From Vigna angularis (lineage: Eukaryota > Streptophyta > Magnoliopsida > Fabales > Fabaceae), in assembly GCF_016808095.1 (NCBI RefSeq), contig NC_068970.1, positions 24,906,501-24,970,500 on the forward strand: a stretch of 64,000 bases of DNA. Reading direction: 5' to 3'. Position numbers and translations under genes: made by a program. Below are positions 13,951 through 26,757 of the stretch, in pieces (within the stretch, counting starts at the first letter, position 1; every line of letters starts with the position of its first letter). A model generated the notes under the pieces. It saw nothing but the letters and a program-made list of their open reading frames with translations. It was not told the DNA's origin and searched no databases.

Positions 13951-16943
13951 GAAAAGAATTTGCTAACACAGTAGATCTTGGATGTGTTCGTTGATTTGAA
14001 GGACTGGTAGTGTATGAATTTAAAAAGATTTAAAAATAAGTTGATTCTTGTTTTAAAAGAATTTGAAAATAAAAATTAATATTCTCAACGTAAATTAACG
14101 TAACGTGTTACGATTTTATGTTTAACAATTTTTAGTAAGGGTAAATATAGTTTGCTTTTTTTTTAAATTCAATCCAGATTCAATTTAAATTTAATAAAAT
14201 AGATTAATTTTTATACTTAATGTTTATTTTAATATTAGTTAGATTTCTTTTTTTTATATATATATATATATTTGTAGAGTATGTATATGGACACCTCCAA
14301 CCAACCGATTAGTTATACTTAAACGATCGGACATAGTTTTTGCTAATTGACCAGTTAATTATGCATAATTTGTTGATGGTCTGTTAATGTCTAGCAAATT
14401 AAAACCATTGCAATAGTTAATTAGCGTAAATATGTGAGTAATCAAGTTTAAGAGCACTTGATTCATTATTAGACGAATCCTAAATTAAAAATTTATAGAA
14501 AAAATTATAAATACAAATTTAATTTAAAGTATGATCGTTTTTCCTTCTTTGAAAAAACAGTTTGCTTCCACCCGCAACAATATTCAATTTAAATTAAAAA
14601 GTAAAAAAAATTACGTTAAATAAAAATTTTATATGTTTCAAAATATTATTTCTCAATTTTATATTCTTTTATGTATTTTGTAGATTTAATATTATTATGT
14701 GTATTTGTAAATTTTATGTTATTGTTAGTTTAGCTGCAAAATTATATTATGCTATACATTTTCGTTAATTAAAAAAGAGATTATTATTATTGAATTTAGA
14801 AGGGAAGTGCTAATGTTAAGTTCAAATTTCGAAAACTAAATATTTCATGAATTATTATATTTTACAGGCATTTGTTGACGTTGATTTAACATTTCATATA
14901 TATTATAAATGTTTTGTTCAAATTAAGAATGTATTACTACTTTTTTATTCTCAATTATAACAAGTTGTAACGTGATACTAAGTTATATTTTAGAATCAAA
15001 ATTGAAATTTTGTTTATTTATTAGTATAGTTATGTGTTTTATTATTTATGGCATGTGAAAAGAAATTTTAAATGAGGTAATAATTTATTTTCTTTATAAA
15101 TGTAATTTTAAAATGTCATTTATATTAACTTGGGTTGGGTAATTTGTTTTTCTAATAGATATATGTGTATAAAAGTCCCCTAAAGTGGTCTACAATGCAA
15201 CCAAATCATTTATCTGTTGTGGTCATACTGTATAGTATATAGTATTAATCACGACTTTGAAACATAAGTCGACGAATTTGACAACGAAAATGATATTAGA
15301 TAATTAACATTCCCAAGTCAATGTCAAATTCAAATAAAATTAATCGCAGAATTTTACATACTAAATATTATTTAAATTAATTGAGGGGCACTCTTTTTCT
15401 GTGAGAAATTTCCTAAGAACCAATCTTAAATATCAGCAGGTTAATTATACTTTAGGATAGTCACCAAAACATTTTTCTTCTACTTTTAAACAATTTTAAA
15501 GTAATTTTTTTCAGCAACGCTCTGCCACTATTATTATATATAAGATAGCTCACATTATTCATTTTGATTTGATAACTAACTAACTCAACATTAAAAAGAC
15601 TTTTTCACCAAAAAAATATAACAAAATTAGTTGATAAATGAAAAGATGTCACTAAATTAAACTTAGTGACACATTATTATTAATAGTAAAAAGTTATTGT
15701 CGCATAAAAAATATTGTTGATAATTACCAACTAATCAAATTTGTCAAAATAATTATCTTGATAATTACTAATAAAATTTTGATAATCGGTATTGCAATTT
15801 GTTTCTCTTCCTCACATTGTTAGCTTCTTTCTCTGTTTTTTCTTATTCTTTTTTTTCCTTCTCCACTTATTTATGGTATTACTCCATCATCACACACCGT
15901 CATATTCTCCTACACCTCCCCTTTCTCCTTCTCCTCATTTATCATCATTATCTTCGTCCATGGCCAGACTCCTCCTCCTCTTCTCATTTCTCATCATTAC
16001 TATCATCGTAGCCTTTGTTGTTACTCTTGTTACATATGTCTCTCTTTCCCCTACTTTTATAAAATTTCTTGTCAAATATCTCGTTAAATTTCACGAGAAA
16101 TTTCATATTCATTTTATTGACAAATTTCTCGAATAATTTTTTTTAAAAAATTAATTACAAATAAATTTTAAAAATTTCAATTACACGTGGATTTTATTGA
16201 CCTAATTTTAAAATATTTATCTATAAAAAATTTTTTATCGAAAATTGATTAAAATCCAATGCAAGAACTTTCACGTTCATTTTACTAACAAAATTTATCA
16301 ACAAAAATATCTTTCTATAATAACGGATAAATTTTACCGACAAATATTTTTGTGAGTAATAAAAAATTTAATTTACCAAAAGATCCATTACTTATCAATA
16401 ACAAAAATTATAAAATTCAATGATAAATTATGTTTTATTAATGGATATTTTCTGATGATAAAATTAATCATTAAATTCATAATTTCTTATAGTATTTAGC
16501 AAAAATTTATAATATGATATCATGACCAATTTTAGTGATAAATATAACACTTTAAAGGGCATTTATAACTAATTTTGAGTATTTATAAAGATACTAATTT
16601 AGCTTTTATATAAATAGATTTTTACTAATTATTATAATATAAGAAAAGAAGATACTTGTAAATTTACCTTGTTACCATTTTATTTTGTTGACAAAGTATC
16701 TTAAATGTCTTGTAATATATATTACACAAATTTTTCTATATACTAATAAAACGAGTTTAATTATATATATTAGACTAATGTTTTTTATACTGATTAGACG
16801 AATCTAACAATACATATTGAATGAGTTTGTCAATGTATTGATTATACGAATCTAGCAATTCACATTACATCAATCTATTCATACACTAATTTATATTTTT
16901 AGTGGGTCAACTCTACATATTTCTGCATATCTTTTATACTTTT
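13951..16943. other. AT-rich intergenic DNA
   Basis: No gene is recognised. A 114-codon frame at 15792-16136 is a low-complexity run of Phe, Leu, Ser and Pro without a family match and is not called. From about 16040 to 16480 the sequence repeats words such as AAATTT, CTCGA and ACAAAT in both orientations, as in decayed DNA transposons, but no element ends were found. Confidence 0.45.
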
Positions 16944-18306
16944 CACTAGTGCGAAAAAGACCTTTAACGTCTACCCTTTAAACGTCTGACCCTCAAATAT
17001 TCAACGTAAAAAATGACCGGTGACATTTTTCGTAAATAAAACAATTATTTAGACGTCGGCTATGGAGGAGCCCAACGTCTAAATACTCATATACGTCGGC
17101 TCCCCCGAATAGACGCCAAAACTAAACGAAAAAGTTAAAAAAAAATAATTTTTTATTCTATTTATACGTCTGTTATGGGGGGAACCGACTTGTAAAGCAC
17201 TTTAGACGTCTGTTATTGGGGGAACCGATGTCTAAATACATAACCCAAAAATTTAAAAAGTCATTTTTTGACTCTATTTAGACGTCTGATCTCACCACTC
17301 CAACTTCTAAAGCACTTTAGACGTCTGTTATTGGGGGACCGACGTCTAAATCCGCAGCCCAAGAATTTAAAAAGTCATTTTTTGACTCCATTTAGACGTT
17401 CGATCCCGCCACTCCGACTTTTAAAGCACTTTAGACGTCTGTTATTGGGGGAATCGACGTCTAAATACACAACCCAAGAATTTAAAAAGTCACTTTTTGA
17501 CTCCATTTAGACGTATGATTCCGTCACTCCGACTTCTAAAGCACTTTAGACATGTGTTATTGGGGGAATCGACGTCTAAATACACAACCCAGAAATTTTA
17601 AAAGTCACTTTTTGACTCCATTTAGACGTCTAATCCCGCTACACTGACTTCTAAAGCACTTTAGACGTCTGTTATTGGGGGAACCGACGTCTAAATGTAG
17701 GCATTAAAACACCGCGAATGCGAGACAGCCGTTATCCACACTCATTGTTCATCATCTTCGTCGCGTATTCTCTCTACGGGTTATGCTTTTCAGGTTCGTT
17801 TTCTCACTTTTGCACCGTTTTAAATTAATTTTACTCCGATTACATCACTCTTTGATGCATTATCTTTAATTTGAACCGATTAAAATGTGTTTTCATTGGG
17901 TTTTGGTGCAATTATTCTCGTCTCCTTGGGCGGCGTTCTTCGGCGGCGATTTCTTGCGTTTTGCACTCCTTCAATTCCCTCCACTATGTTTTTAAAACCA
18001 TCCAATAAAAAAAATGTACAATACATTCTCTTCAACTAAAATATAAAGTTGTAAACTCGAATCACCATGAGTTAGGAGCAACCTCAGAGACGTCTGACCT
18101 GTATGGATCGGACGTCTATATAGACGTCTGACCTATATATGTCCGACGTCTATATAGACGTCTGACCTATATAGGTTCGACGTCTATAGATACGTCTGAC
18201 CTAAAGAGTCCGACGTCTCATTAATGTCACCCATATAGACGTCGGACAAAGATCAGACGTTAAAAGCCTAAAATAACATACGTCTAAAGTCCTTTTTGCA
18301 CTAGTG
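16944..18306. mobile_element. Non-autonomous CACTA element 1
   Basis: The left end begins CACTAGTGCGAAAAAGACC. The right end, read inward on the minus strand, begins CACTAGTGCAAAAAGGACTT. This gives CACTA-type terminal inverted repeats and a 1363-bp element. Subterminal regions carry many copies of AGACGTCTG or CAGACGTCT in both orientations, the usual transposase-binding pattern of En/Spm elements. The flanking trinucleotides are TTT and TTC, an imperfect duplication. No transposase frame is present, so mobility would depend on another element. Confidence 0.85.
17164..17696 (+). repeat. 115-bp tandem repeat inside CACTA element 1
   Basis: About 4.6 copies of a 114-117 bp unit occur, starting near 17164, 17281, 17395, 17510 and 17625. 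Each unit holds two AGACGTCTG-like motifs, a GTTATTGGGGG stretch and AAAAAGTCA followed by CTTTTTGACT-like sequence. The reading frame across 17268-17510 is a by-product of the repeat. Confidence 0.85.
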
Positions 18307-20649
18307 TTCAAAAAGTCTACTATATTTTTACACATGTTTTATCTTTTATACTTTTATAAATTATATTATTTATATTTTTATAGACATAATAACTTTTCTA
18401 AACCTATGAATTATTTTTAAGGTTAAATTCTATTCAAAACTTAATTCTAAACTTAAAAATATATTTATCATTTTTTTCTCTCATTATATAATTCTCTTTT
18501 AATAAAAACACAAACTAACATCAATAAGGACGTAGACATAAGTTTAAAACTAGTTATTCTTAAAATACTAGCTTCGTCCCAATTTTAATATTTTTACACA
18601 TGTATTAAAAATAAATAAATAAAAATTGTATTTTTAAGTTTAAATTGTCTCATTCTCTACATCTACTTTAATCATTATCTCTCCTCTCAAAATGGAGTAA
18701 TTAAGGTGAGGATAAATTAAAAAAAAAATAGACAATATATAATATATATTATAAATGAAAACATAAATTATATTGAACTAATTACCAATGTTAAAATTAT
18801 AAATAATACAATAACGAGAGAGTGCATGATTCTAAGGTCATTACTTTTGTGCTCCTTCTTTATAATGAGTTTTAAAATCCTTTTTATGTGTCTTCATTTA
18901 TTGATTCTAATATAAAATCACTTTGCACATTACTTTATTTGTTTATGTTTATTAATGATATAAATGTAATTTGTCTTAAGAAGTTAAGAAGATTAACACT
19001 AGCTAGTCTCATGACACTTGTCAACTTTGACTCATAGTTCATGGACCGGTCCTAATTCATTCTTAAAAAAATCTTCTTTTAGAAAACTCCTCAAAAGGAG
19101 AGCCAAAAAAAAGCCCCAACCCCATATTCCACTCTCAAGTGAGAGAAGGTCAAGGTTAAGATAAGTTTAGCCTCACTACAAAACTTTAATTAATTTTTAA
19201 AACAATATCATTTATATATACATATAGAAGTATATATTTTATTAGATACTTTAATATGTTGTACTTTTATTATATTTAATCAATACTTTTATATCATACT
19301 TATTATTATGTTATTAAATAAAATGTATAATAACACTTCATATTTTTTGAATTTTCATATATTAAATAAAATATATATTTTTATATTTTTGTATCATACT
19401 CATATATAACAATCTTCATGTATGAAATAACATTTCAAATATATTTCTCATATATAACCATACGATCATGTGAAACATTTAATGATTTTATTAATTACTA
19501 AATTTTGTGTAAGAAAAATTGAATTATCACTTCTATATATTGTCTATCCAAACGTGATTTTTGTCAAAAAAATTGGTTCATGTTAAATAAATAAAATGAC
19601 TTTTTTGTTTTAATTAGGTTTTAATTTCTTTAAAATCAAATAAATATTTTAAAAAGTATAAATGACTTGTTTATTTAATAAAAAGTAAATTTTTTAAAAC
19701 ATTTTAATAATTTCTTTTAATTTTATAAAGAAGAAAATCAACATGATTAGAAATTTAAACATAAAGATAGAAGTTTCGTGTTAAATCATAATATACAAAA
19801 AATAATCAATAAAATTATATTTTAAAATTGAGATAAAGATTTTTATTCAATTTTTTTTCTATGATGCTAAAACATATACTTTAAAACAAATATATAATAT
19901 ATAAAATTACTATCTTGTATTTTAAAAGCACTTAGATTTGCAAAAGAATTAGAAGTTAATTATATTTTTTTCTTGTAATCAAAATGAAAATTTTTCTATA
20001 AAAAAAGACTTATGGGTTAACCTTGGTCTACAAGAAATTTTTAGATATTTTGGTTTTGTGAATTTTTTTCTATGGGGGACTTTTTGGTCCTGTAGATTTT
20101 TCTGGCCTCAACCCACATAAGTTAGAACCAAACCATGTACGGGGAGCCAAATTTACGGGTCTAGATCTCACCCTCTATCTCACAAGAGGCCACAAACAGA
20201 TCATCGACAAAGGGCTGGTGGACTCGTTAATGGCGACTGGTCCATTTTTCCAATGCAATATTGCCCTTTGAGGAGGAGGATCAGAAGCACAGGTGATGAC
20301 AACGTGAGTCTCTCCTAGGGATAGGAGGTGGTCCTTGCACATAATCACATTCATCTTTGAGCTATTGAGTTGATCCACCTTTCTACACATGTGCCACCAA
20401 ACTACTTCTCCAATGTCGAGTGTTTAGTGTCAACATAAGTTGGCCTTCGAAATCGACATCAACATGACGTCAACTTGTCGTCGAACTTCAACCTAAAAAA
20501 ATAGTTTTTTCAAATTATATTTAGGTCCTTATTAAAGATAAATAAATAGAGTGATGTGTAAAATGATTTAGATAACACTCGAGGCATATAAAAAGGATTT
20601 TAAAGCATATCCTATAAAGAAGGGAGCACACAAGCAATCACTTAATTGT
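18307..20649. other. AT-rich intergenic DNA
   Basis: No gene is recognised. A GC-richer patch at about 20100-20480 contains a 71-codon minus-strand frame (20175-20390) that matches nothing I know. Because it lies just ahead of the Copia relic it could be retrotransposon-derived. Confidence 0.45.
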
Positions 20650-21911
20650 AAATACTTATGACGAAAGAATTTAAAGAAGACATGATGAAGACATTTGAAA
20701 TGATCGATCTTGGCTTCATGAACTATTTCTTCGGTATAAAGGTGAAACAACAAAAAGAGTGTATATTTATCTCTCAAAAGAAACATATTGAAGCTCTACT
20801 CCATTGGTAAACGAGAAGTTTAATATGAATGATTGCAAACATGTCGCTACTCCATTAGTGGTAAACGAGAAGCTACAAAAAAAGATGATGGAGCATAAGA
20901 GGTAGATGCATCACATTACAGGAGTTTGATTGGAAGTCTCTGTATCTCATAGCCACACGACCAGACACTATGTATGCTACAAAGATTCATGCAAAAGTCA
21001 AGTCAGATTCATTATGGAGTAGGAAAAAGAATTTTAAGATATCTACAAGACATAAAGGAGTTTGGTCTATGGTACAAAACCATGACTAACTCAAGGATGA
21101 TTGGCTACACAGATAGTGATTGGGTAGGATCAATGAACGACATGAAGAGTATGTTAGGATACGCTTTCTCACTAGGATCATGTATTTTATCTTAGGCATC
21201 AAAGAAGCAAGCAACCGTTGCACAATCAATAGCAGAAGCAGAGTATGTAGCAGCTACTGAAACCACAAGTCAAGTAATATGGCTACGAAGAATACTTGAA
21301 GAAATGGGTGAACCACAAGATAGACCGCGACTATTATTTATTATGACAACAAGTCGACAATAACAATAGCAAAAAAATCTAGTCCATCATCAAAGAACAA
21401 AACACATGGCTATTAAATATCACTTCATTTGAGATGGAGAGACAACTAAACAAATTCGACTCAAGTACTGTCCAACAAAAGATTAAATTACAGATGTTTT
21501 TATGAAGGTGTTACCAAGACCAAGATTTGAACTACTGCGCGCAATGCTTGGAGTTACCGAATTTGCATCAAGGAGGAGTATTAAAGTGTAATACAAATTC
21601 TAGAAAAATATAGAAAATCCTAAGAAGTATTAAAATGTAATAAAAATTCTAGAATATTGTAGAAAAACCTAAGATAGGAAGAAAGAATCAAGAACATCCT
21701 ACATAGATAAAAACATATTCTACATAAGTTGTGGCTAACATATTCTAGAATAATTTATGGATCTATAAATATCTATGTAGTGTACCATTTGATGCATGAC
21801 AACATCTACCACAACTAAGACAACTAGAACACTTCTTCCAATACTTTCACATTCTACTATGTCCTCATTTTCTTTACATTTCGCTATCTCTACATCTTCT
21901 CTATTCCATCA
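20650..21911 (+). mobile_element. 5'-truncated, decayed Ty1/Copia retrotransposon
   Basis: Only the 3' part of pol is left: the end of the reverse transcriptase (MMKTFEMIDLG, YFFGIKV), then RNase H (GYTDSDWVGS at about 21102-21131, AEAEYVAATE at about 21232-21261). Several frameshifts and in-frame stops are visible, including one after GSCILS. The polypurine stretch AAGGAGGAG at 21570-21578 precedes a presumed 3' LTR. The order and motifs are those of plant Copia elements. gag, protease, integrase and the 5' LTR are missing, so it cannot be active. Confidence 0.85.
21579..21911 (+). repeat. Presumed 3' LTR of the Copia relic
   Basis: The LTR is placed directly after the polypurine tract and ends at a CA dinucleotide near 21910. 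The start reads TA rather than the canonical TG, which would be one substitution. Because the 5' LTR is missing, the right border cannot be confirmed by comparison. Confidence 0.4.
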
Positions 21912-22064
21912 ACTATTCCTTTCATGACCTCAAAATACTAAAAACTTAATATAAAGTTAATAATGAATTTCAATTCTTATACTCGACCTCTTCAAACTCA
22001 CTTTTGGGTCCTTTGACATAGGTAGCAACTTCAATTTGGAGGTTTTGTTTCATTTCCTAGAGCA

Positions 22065-22380
22065 ATTTGAATGAATTTTAGGTGAAAAGGTGATAAATTT
22101 CATAATGAGGACACTGAGATGCAGTTGTGGCTGCTGCATAGAAATATATAAATATAGGTGACATTGCGAGAATTTCAAATGATGAGAACATGACAAAAGA
22201 TTATCACACTCATGACGAAATTAATAAGAAACTTGAGAATTACGCATGATAGAAATGAATGCCGAAACATCGAGGTTAGAAACAGAAAGGGTTAATGTTT
22301 TTTTTTTTATTTTTCATATTGCTAGGCACTGATACAAGCAAAGTGAAATATGGAAATTCCCATGGTCTAAAGCTTTTAGT
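22065..22380 (+). repeat. Proximal copy of the duplicated segment, in the MYB promoter region
   Basis: This block lies 230-550 bp upstream of the MYB start codon and is colinear with 13639-13950. It may contain cis-elements of the MYB gene. It begins 150 bp after the Copia LTR. Confidence 0.8.
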
Positions 22381-22394
22381 CTCTGATCACGCGT

Positions 22395-22400
22395 CACGTG
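22395..22400 (+). promoter_or_regulatory. G-box (CACGTG) upstream of the MYB gene
   Basis: A palindromic CACGTG within GCGTCACGTGAT lies about 210 bp before the MYB start codon. G-boxes bind bZIP and bHLH factors and are common in ABA- or light-responsive promoters. Function here is inferred from the motif only. Confidence 0.4.
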
Positions 22401-22498
22401 ATAAAATATTCTGATACTTTAATGTCAAGATAATATTATCACTACAGAAATAAGGTAATGCATGACCTCATTTCGTGAATTGCATGCACCAAACACCA

Positions 22499-22507
22499 TA
22501 TATATAA
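22499..22507 (+). promoter_or_regulatory. Probable TATA box of the MYB gene
   Basis: TATATATAA lies 105 bp upstream of the chosen ATG, which would give a leader of roughly 75-80 nt. An RY-like TGCATGCA motif sits just upstream at 22481-22488. Confidence 0.5.
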
Positions 22508-22611
22508 CAATACCTGGACATACCTATGCCTTGTCAAACTCTCCCAAAAACTTGTACCTGTTATTTGCTTCTACTTTTTTTGTCGTAGAACATTTGTTGT
22601 GTCCCTGCCTA

Positions 22612-23883
22612 ATGGGTAGGTCACCTAGCAGTAACGAGAGTAATGTTAAGAAAGGGCCATGGACACCGGAAGAAGATGAAAAGCTAATGGATTATATTAG
22701 CAAACATGGAAGAGGAACATGGAGAACACTTCCAAAGCATGCTGGTCTAAATAGGAACGGAAAAAGCTGCAGGTTGAGGTGGGAAAATTATCTAAGACCA
22801 GATATTAAGAGAGGAAAATTAACTGAAGAGGAGGAGCAATTGATCATCAACCTTCATTCAGTTCTTGGAAACAAGTATGAATATGCCTTGTTCCTTTGTA
22901 TTGTGAAGCATGATAAATTTGAGATAACTTCTTTTTTTGTTATGTAAATTAAGTTGAAACCCTAATTCATTTTTATGATCAATTTGTAGGTGGTCAAAGA
23001 TTGCTACAAGTCTTCCAGGGAGAACTGATAACGAGATCAAGAATTACTGGAACACCACCATAAGAAAAAAGCTTCTCCACATGGGTATTGATCCTGAAAC
23101 TCACAGGCCAAGAACTGACTTCGATCATCTGATGAATCTTTCCCAGTTGCTTGGCATGTCAAATTTGGGCACATCAATGAGTCCTTGGACCAACCCTACC
23201 GGTTTACAAGCAGATGTCACTCAATTAGCCAAACTACAAGTGCTACAGAATATGTTACAACTTATGAACAATTCTTCATTCATTAGCATGACTAATCCTT
23301 ACCTCGTAGACAGTCAAATTCTCAACCCACCGACATTTGATACATTCCTCCATGGAACAAACACCCTCCAAGTGAGAGATCCAATGTTCAGAGGTCCAGA
23401 ATATCCAAACCCTACTGCTAACAACATATCCGATCCATTCTCTCAAACACCCAGTGAATATTCTCAGCAGAACATCTTCAAATCAGGGATAGAAAAAGAA
23501 AATGAAACTAATCATCAAGAAGTTCGTAGTTATACCAAAAACATTAACACTTCACAACAAAATCAAGCAGAAAATTTACTTCCACCGTTAGTTGCTTCGT
23601 GTCCTAGGACAACTACCTTCAACAAAATGGAGAGCAACTATAACGAAGCACAAAAGTCCACAGAGTCACCTTTCTCTACGACTTTTGAGGCTTGGGAGAA
23701 GTTTCTCATTGAAGATGATGAAGCAAGCGGTTCCTACTGGAAAGAGATTCTAGAGTAAGATTTCTTCTTAATTTGTTTACCTTGCTCAAATGGTTAAGTG
23801 CGTCGTTTTAGTTTATAACTTTACATAATTTCTTTTTTTTCTTTTGCAGCTTGACATCCACTTCTGCATCTCCAGTTTCCTGA
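22612..23883 (+). CDS. R2R3-MYB transcription factor, MYB39/53/92/93 (subgroup 24) type
   Basis: Exons are 22612-22874, 22990-23754 and probably 23850-23883, giving 353 codons. The first intron splits the codon for K88 just before R3 Trp89, a standard position. R2 spans about residues 13-63 (Trp17, 37, 57) and R3 about 66-115 (Trp89, Trp108). The linker-downstream motif [13 protein letters not shown] and the acidic C-terminal motif [13 protein letters not shown] point to the MYB39/53/92/93 group, whose Arabidopsis members act in root endodermis, suberin and lateral-root control. Odd points: residue 49 is Asn where RCGKSC is expected, residue 58 is Glu where Thr is usual, WNTTIRKK replaces WNTHLRKK, and there is no intron within R2. 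Without the last intron the protein would end at the TAA at 23756-23758. ATG 22612 starts the conserved MGRSPSS; upstream in-frame codons look like leader sequence. Confidence 0.88.
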
Positions 23884-24103
23884 CACAAGGAATTTTCTTC
23901 AAGATAATCAAATACCCAGATATTTTTCATTCTTTCATTTGTTTTTTCTTTGAATTTGATCCTTCATTTTTGGTTATTGTCCTTCATAAATCTGTGAAGT
24001 CTGTAAACATAATTAGTTTTTTCCATTACACAAAAAAATCTGCACATTATACAGTTCGACCTTTTTGTTTTGTTTCTTCTTAATGTATGTGTATCTTGAG
24101 TCA

Positions 24104-24109
24104 AATAAA
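24104..24109 (+). terminator. Possible poly(A) signal of the MYB gene
   Basis: AATAAA occurs about 220 nt after the stop codon in a T-rich context. Plant polyadenylation signals are loose, so this is only a plausible site. Confidence 0.3.
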
Positions 24110-25618
24110 GCATCAAGCAAAGTCATTTGTAGTGATAAAGCAGAATTATAAATAAGATTTTTTTTATCAGCAATAAGAACAATAATCTTTGCACCATTCC
24201 TCTTCTCACCCCATAAAGAAATTTTGATCTGACTAATGCTCACGTAAATCTTGAATATGGAAAGAGAATGCATTGAATTATAAAATTTGTGATTGGAATT
24301 ACGTTTGCGTGTGAAAATAAAGAATAATGCAAAAAGACATGTCAGCAGAACTACTCTCTTGTTTTCACGTTCGCCAATAAAACTGCTCCTTAAGATAATG
24401 GCGATTATCTAAGTAAAATTAAAGCCAAAAGAGGTAGAGAGGTTCCATTATTCAAAAGCTTTTCTACAACATTGTCCCATTTTCATGTTATAGAGCTTAA
24501 ATTTTAGTATTTTAGAGATAGTGGAGAAGGTTGATGGTTGGTTGGCTTGGGTTTAAGAGAGCTATAGAAGTCTACCGTTTAGATAGCTTTGAGAAGTCTA
24601 CCGTTGAAAGTTGATTTCAAAAGTAGTCTATGTTTTATTACATACATGAATATTGCCTCATTATAGTATGCATAGAAATACTTTTTTTTAATTATTTTAG
24701 CTTATTATATGGGTTTTATAATCCATATAAATTCACGTAATATATGAAGTTTAAATTTTTTACATTGATCAAATAATTAGCGTATAGTAAAAGCAAGCTA
24801 GGTTGTCAATTTTGAGTAAAATTATCACAAAAATAGCTAAAGTAGCTAGTGATTATAACCGGTACAATAATTAATATTTTTTTATCAAGTAATAAATATA
24901 TAAATTAGAGTTTATTTAATAATTTTCTTAAATTAATTATTTTTATCTGTCTAACACTAGTTTCAAATCGTTGTCTGAGTTGATTAATATCTTATGAATA
25001 CACTTGTAGATTAGAACAAGCTTTACATATGTGACATGTAATTTTGCATATGTTCGACTACATACACTTGTCAATTAAATGTATCACATTTTAATTGATA
25101 TAGAGATATATTCCACTTTTTCATAAGGCGGTTTAATAAATTATTTTCAATTTATTCAAGTTTTTTATCCTCTTCTCTTGCTTCCTTAAACATATATGAA
25201 ATTATGTAAGAAGCTTTAGAGTGAAATTTTTTCTTTAGTTTGTCCTCATTCTCAAGCCTCCATGTCACCTTGTACAATATATAGAACAAAAGAAGTCCAA
25301 GTGAAAAAGAAGAAAAAAGAATCCAATTCCAATGGAAAAATAGTAATACAAATTAAGAAAATTAGTGAAGGAGCAATTAATTATACAAGCTAACTGATAT
25401 AGGTAATACAAAACGTCCATACCATAAAATTGAAAAGGATTTGAATAGCAAACTTACAATAACGTAATCCTAATTTCACTAACAATTATATAAAAATTGA
25501 TGATTCTAACATTTTCTAGATAAAATCTAAAACAAATTATCATAAGACTCCTAGTATTACTTTTAGCCAAAATAAATTTCAAAAATAATACAAATGCTTG
25601 ATTTTTACAAGAAAGTAT
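24110..25618. other. AT-rich intergenic DNA
   Basis: No gene, RNA or complete mobile element is recognised. Short frames on both strands are AT-driven. A near-repeat of AAGTCTACCGTT occurs around 24570-24605. Confidence 0.5.
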
Positions 25619-25627
25619 TAAATATAA

Positions 25628-25785
25628 GGGTTAAATATGTTTTTAGTCCCTATACAATTAAGCGAATTTGTTTTTAGTCCTTCTTTCAAAGTAAGGTACA
25701 TTTTAGTCCTCTCCTTAAGGAAACCTTAATTTTTGGTCTTAAAAAACTAACACCGTTAAAAACCAGCTGAGCTAGCTGACGGTGT
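25628..25785 (+). repeat. Left terminal inverted repeat of Pack-MULE 1
   Basis: Matches the reverse complement of 27085-27237 along about 155 bp with scattered substitutions and small indels. The inner ends share CCGTTAAAAACCAGCTGAG followed by GCTGACGGTGT. Confidence 0.9.
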
Positions 25786-26757
25786 AATGCCACATAATTT
25801 TTTTTTCTGACATCACTCCTGCCATGAGCCACCTCTATCATTTCCCTCACTACTTCTACACCCACCCCGTGATTAATCACTTGCTTCAATTTTTATTCTA
25901 TGTTACTTTTAAACCTTTTTTCTTAAAGAAAAAATATACATAATTCATCATAACCACACATCCTCTGCACCTGGAAAAACCCAAATGATATGCACGCTTC
26001 GCCGATTTCCTACACAATATGAGCTCTCTTTTCACAACCAAATTGATTTCCCTTTTCACTACAGATCTCGTATCAAACTCAGATTCTAACTTTAGTTAAT
26101 TGAGTAAACAATCCTGACTCCAAAGATTCTCTAACATGTAGAAGTGTTGGACAATCTACACCTTGAAGTTGAAAACCGAGGTCTTTGGTACTTGGTCAAA
26201 AGCACAACTTGCCGGAAGCTAAACAAATGGATGGTGAAACCAGCTGAACATAAGAAGACAAATGAATTTTATAGTTAATATATGATAGGAAAGAATCAAG
26301 CCCTTGTTACAGTAAAGAATCAAGCCCTTGTTGTGAGATGCATCCTTTCTTCTCTAATTTATCTTCAAATTTCAAACGGGTAAGTAAAACACCAAAATCT
26401 CTACCTTTTCCCAAATTTGTATCTTTATAGAATTAAGGATCAAGTATATATGGAATTTCCAATTAAAAATTAAAACACCATTTTGATATTTTATTCAATT
26501 TTCTTCAAAGCAGTGAGGAACATCTCACAGTAAAATGAATAAATGGGAAAAAACACAAGTACAGAATTAGCCAAAACATACATGATTAACTAACCCGTGA
26601 GATCAACAGCTGAATGGCAATAATTGTCCATTCAAAAGCGTGTAAGTTAAAAACTCTGATTTTTTCCAAGCCTTTTTCCGGTTTCTCCTCTACAACCAGG
26701 TAGAACAGAAAACTTGGTAAACGAAAGTTTAGAGAAAGAAAGAAAGAGAGTAAAGCA

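Noticed and set aside
15792..16136. 114-codon hydrophobic frame that could suggest a membrane protein
   Set aside because: It comes from a CT-rich stretch with Phe/Leu/Ser runs, lacks any family signature and continues into repeated AAATTT words.
17268..17510. 80-codon Leu/Arg-rich repeated frame
   Set aside because: It is a translation of the 115-bp tandem repeat in CACTA element 1.
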